This document shows, in pieces, positions 6,261 through 6,298 of a stretch of DNA of 6,298 bases. The notes below the pieces were generated by a model. The model made no database searches. It was not told where the DNA came from and saw only the letters and a program-made list of their open reading frames with translations. The position numbers and the translations under genes are program-made. This DNA comes from an uncultured Ruminococcus sp. (GTDB taxonomy: Bacteria > Bacillota_A > Clostridia > RUG12999). How positions within the stretch are numbered: position 1 is the first letter of the stretch; every line of letters starts with the position of its first letter. The stretch covers positions 1-6,298 of the forward strand of contig CACZTG010000265.1 in assembly GCA_902783995.1 (NCBI GenBank), written 5' to 3'.

Positions 6261-6298
6261 ATGACAAGTGAAAGAATAAAGAAATATATTGAGGAAAA
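6261..6298 (+). CDS. Start of a further gene, truncated by the window end
   Basis: An open frame begins at ATG 6261 (MTSERIKKYIEE) and runs off the window after 12 codons. GGCGGAG at 6244-6250 lies 10 nt before this ATG and 7 nt before an adjacent in-frame TTG at 6258, so either could be the start. The 17-nt gap after the putative glycosidase suggests the operon continues. An opening like MTSRER is common in uroporphyrinogen-decarboxylase-like methyltransferase proteins, but twelve residues are too few for any assignment. Confidence 0.5.
   Translation, partial: MTSERIKKYIEE

Overview
The window is an AT-rich, tightly packed stretch of bacterial DNA with every gene on the + strand. Strong purine-rich ribosome binding sites (including a near-perfect AAGGAGGA), frequent AGA and ATA codons, TTG starts and gaps of 10 to about 120 nt suggest a low-GC Bacillota, probably a clostridial or gut-type anaerobe. 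This assignment rests on composition and style only; there is no rRNA or taxonomic marker.

Layout, 5' to 3': (1) the C-terminal half of a ribulose-phosphate 3-epimerase-family protein, with features closer to the D-allulose-6-phosphate epimerase (AlsE) side of the family; (2) a complete PHP-domain metallo-phosphatase (histidinol-phosphatase-like fold) with all nine metal ligands, probably starting at TTG 380; (3) a complete amidohydrolase-2-type TIM-barrel metal hydrolase, probably starting at ATG 1328; (4) a compact (alpha/alpha)6-barrel glycosidase of the trehalase/GH63-like group; (5) a complete calcineurin-like metallophosphoesterase; (6) a 496-residue protein that looks like a divergent TIM-barrel glycosidase of the alpha-galactosidase (GH27/GH36, clan GH-D) type; (7) the first 12 codons of another gene.

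The genes probably form one carbohydrate-utilisation operon, perhaps with an internal promoter before gene 4. None of the five complete proteins shows a signal peptide or membrane segment, so the work appears to be cytoplasmic: a small imported glycoside or glycosyl-phosphate would be cut by the two glycosidases, dephosphorylated by the PHP and calcineurin-like enzymes, opened or hydrolysed by the amidohydrolase (relatives include lactonases), and fed to central metabolism through the epimerase. The substrate cannot be read from the sequence. The combination of two different glycosidases, two unrelated phosphoesterases, an amidohydrolase and a sugar-phosphate epimerase does not match a standard pathway that I recognise, and it is the most interesting aspect of the window. 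No RNA genes, mobile elements, CRISPR arrays or convincing terminators were seen, and there is no gene-free stretch longer than 300 bases.
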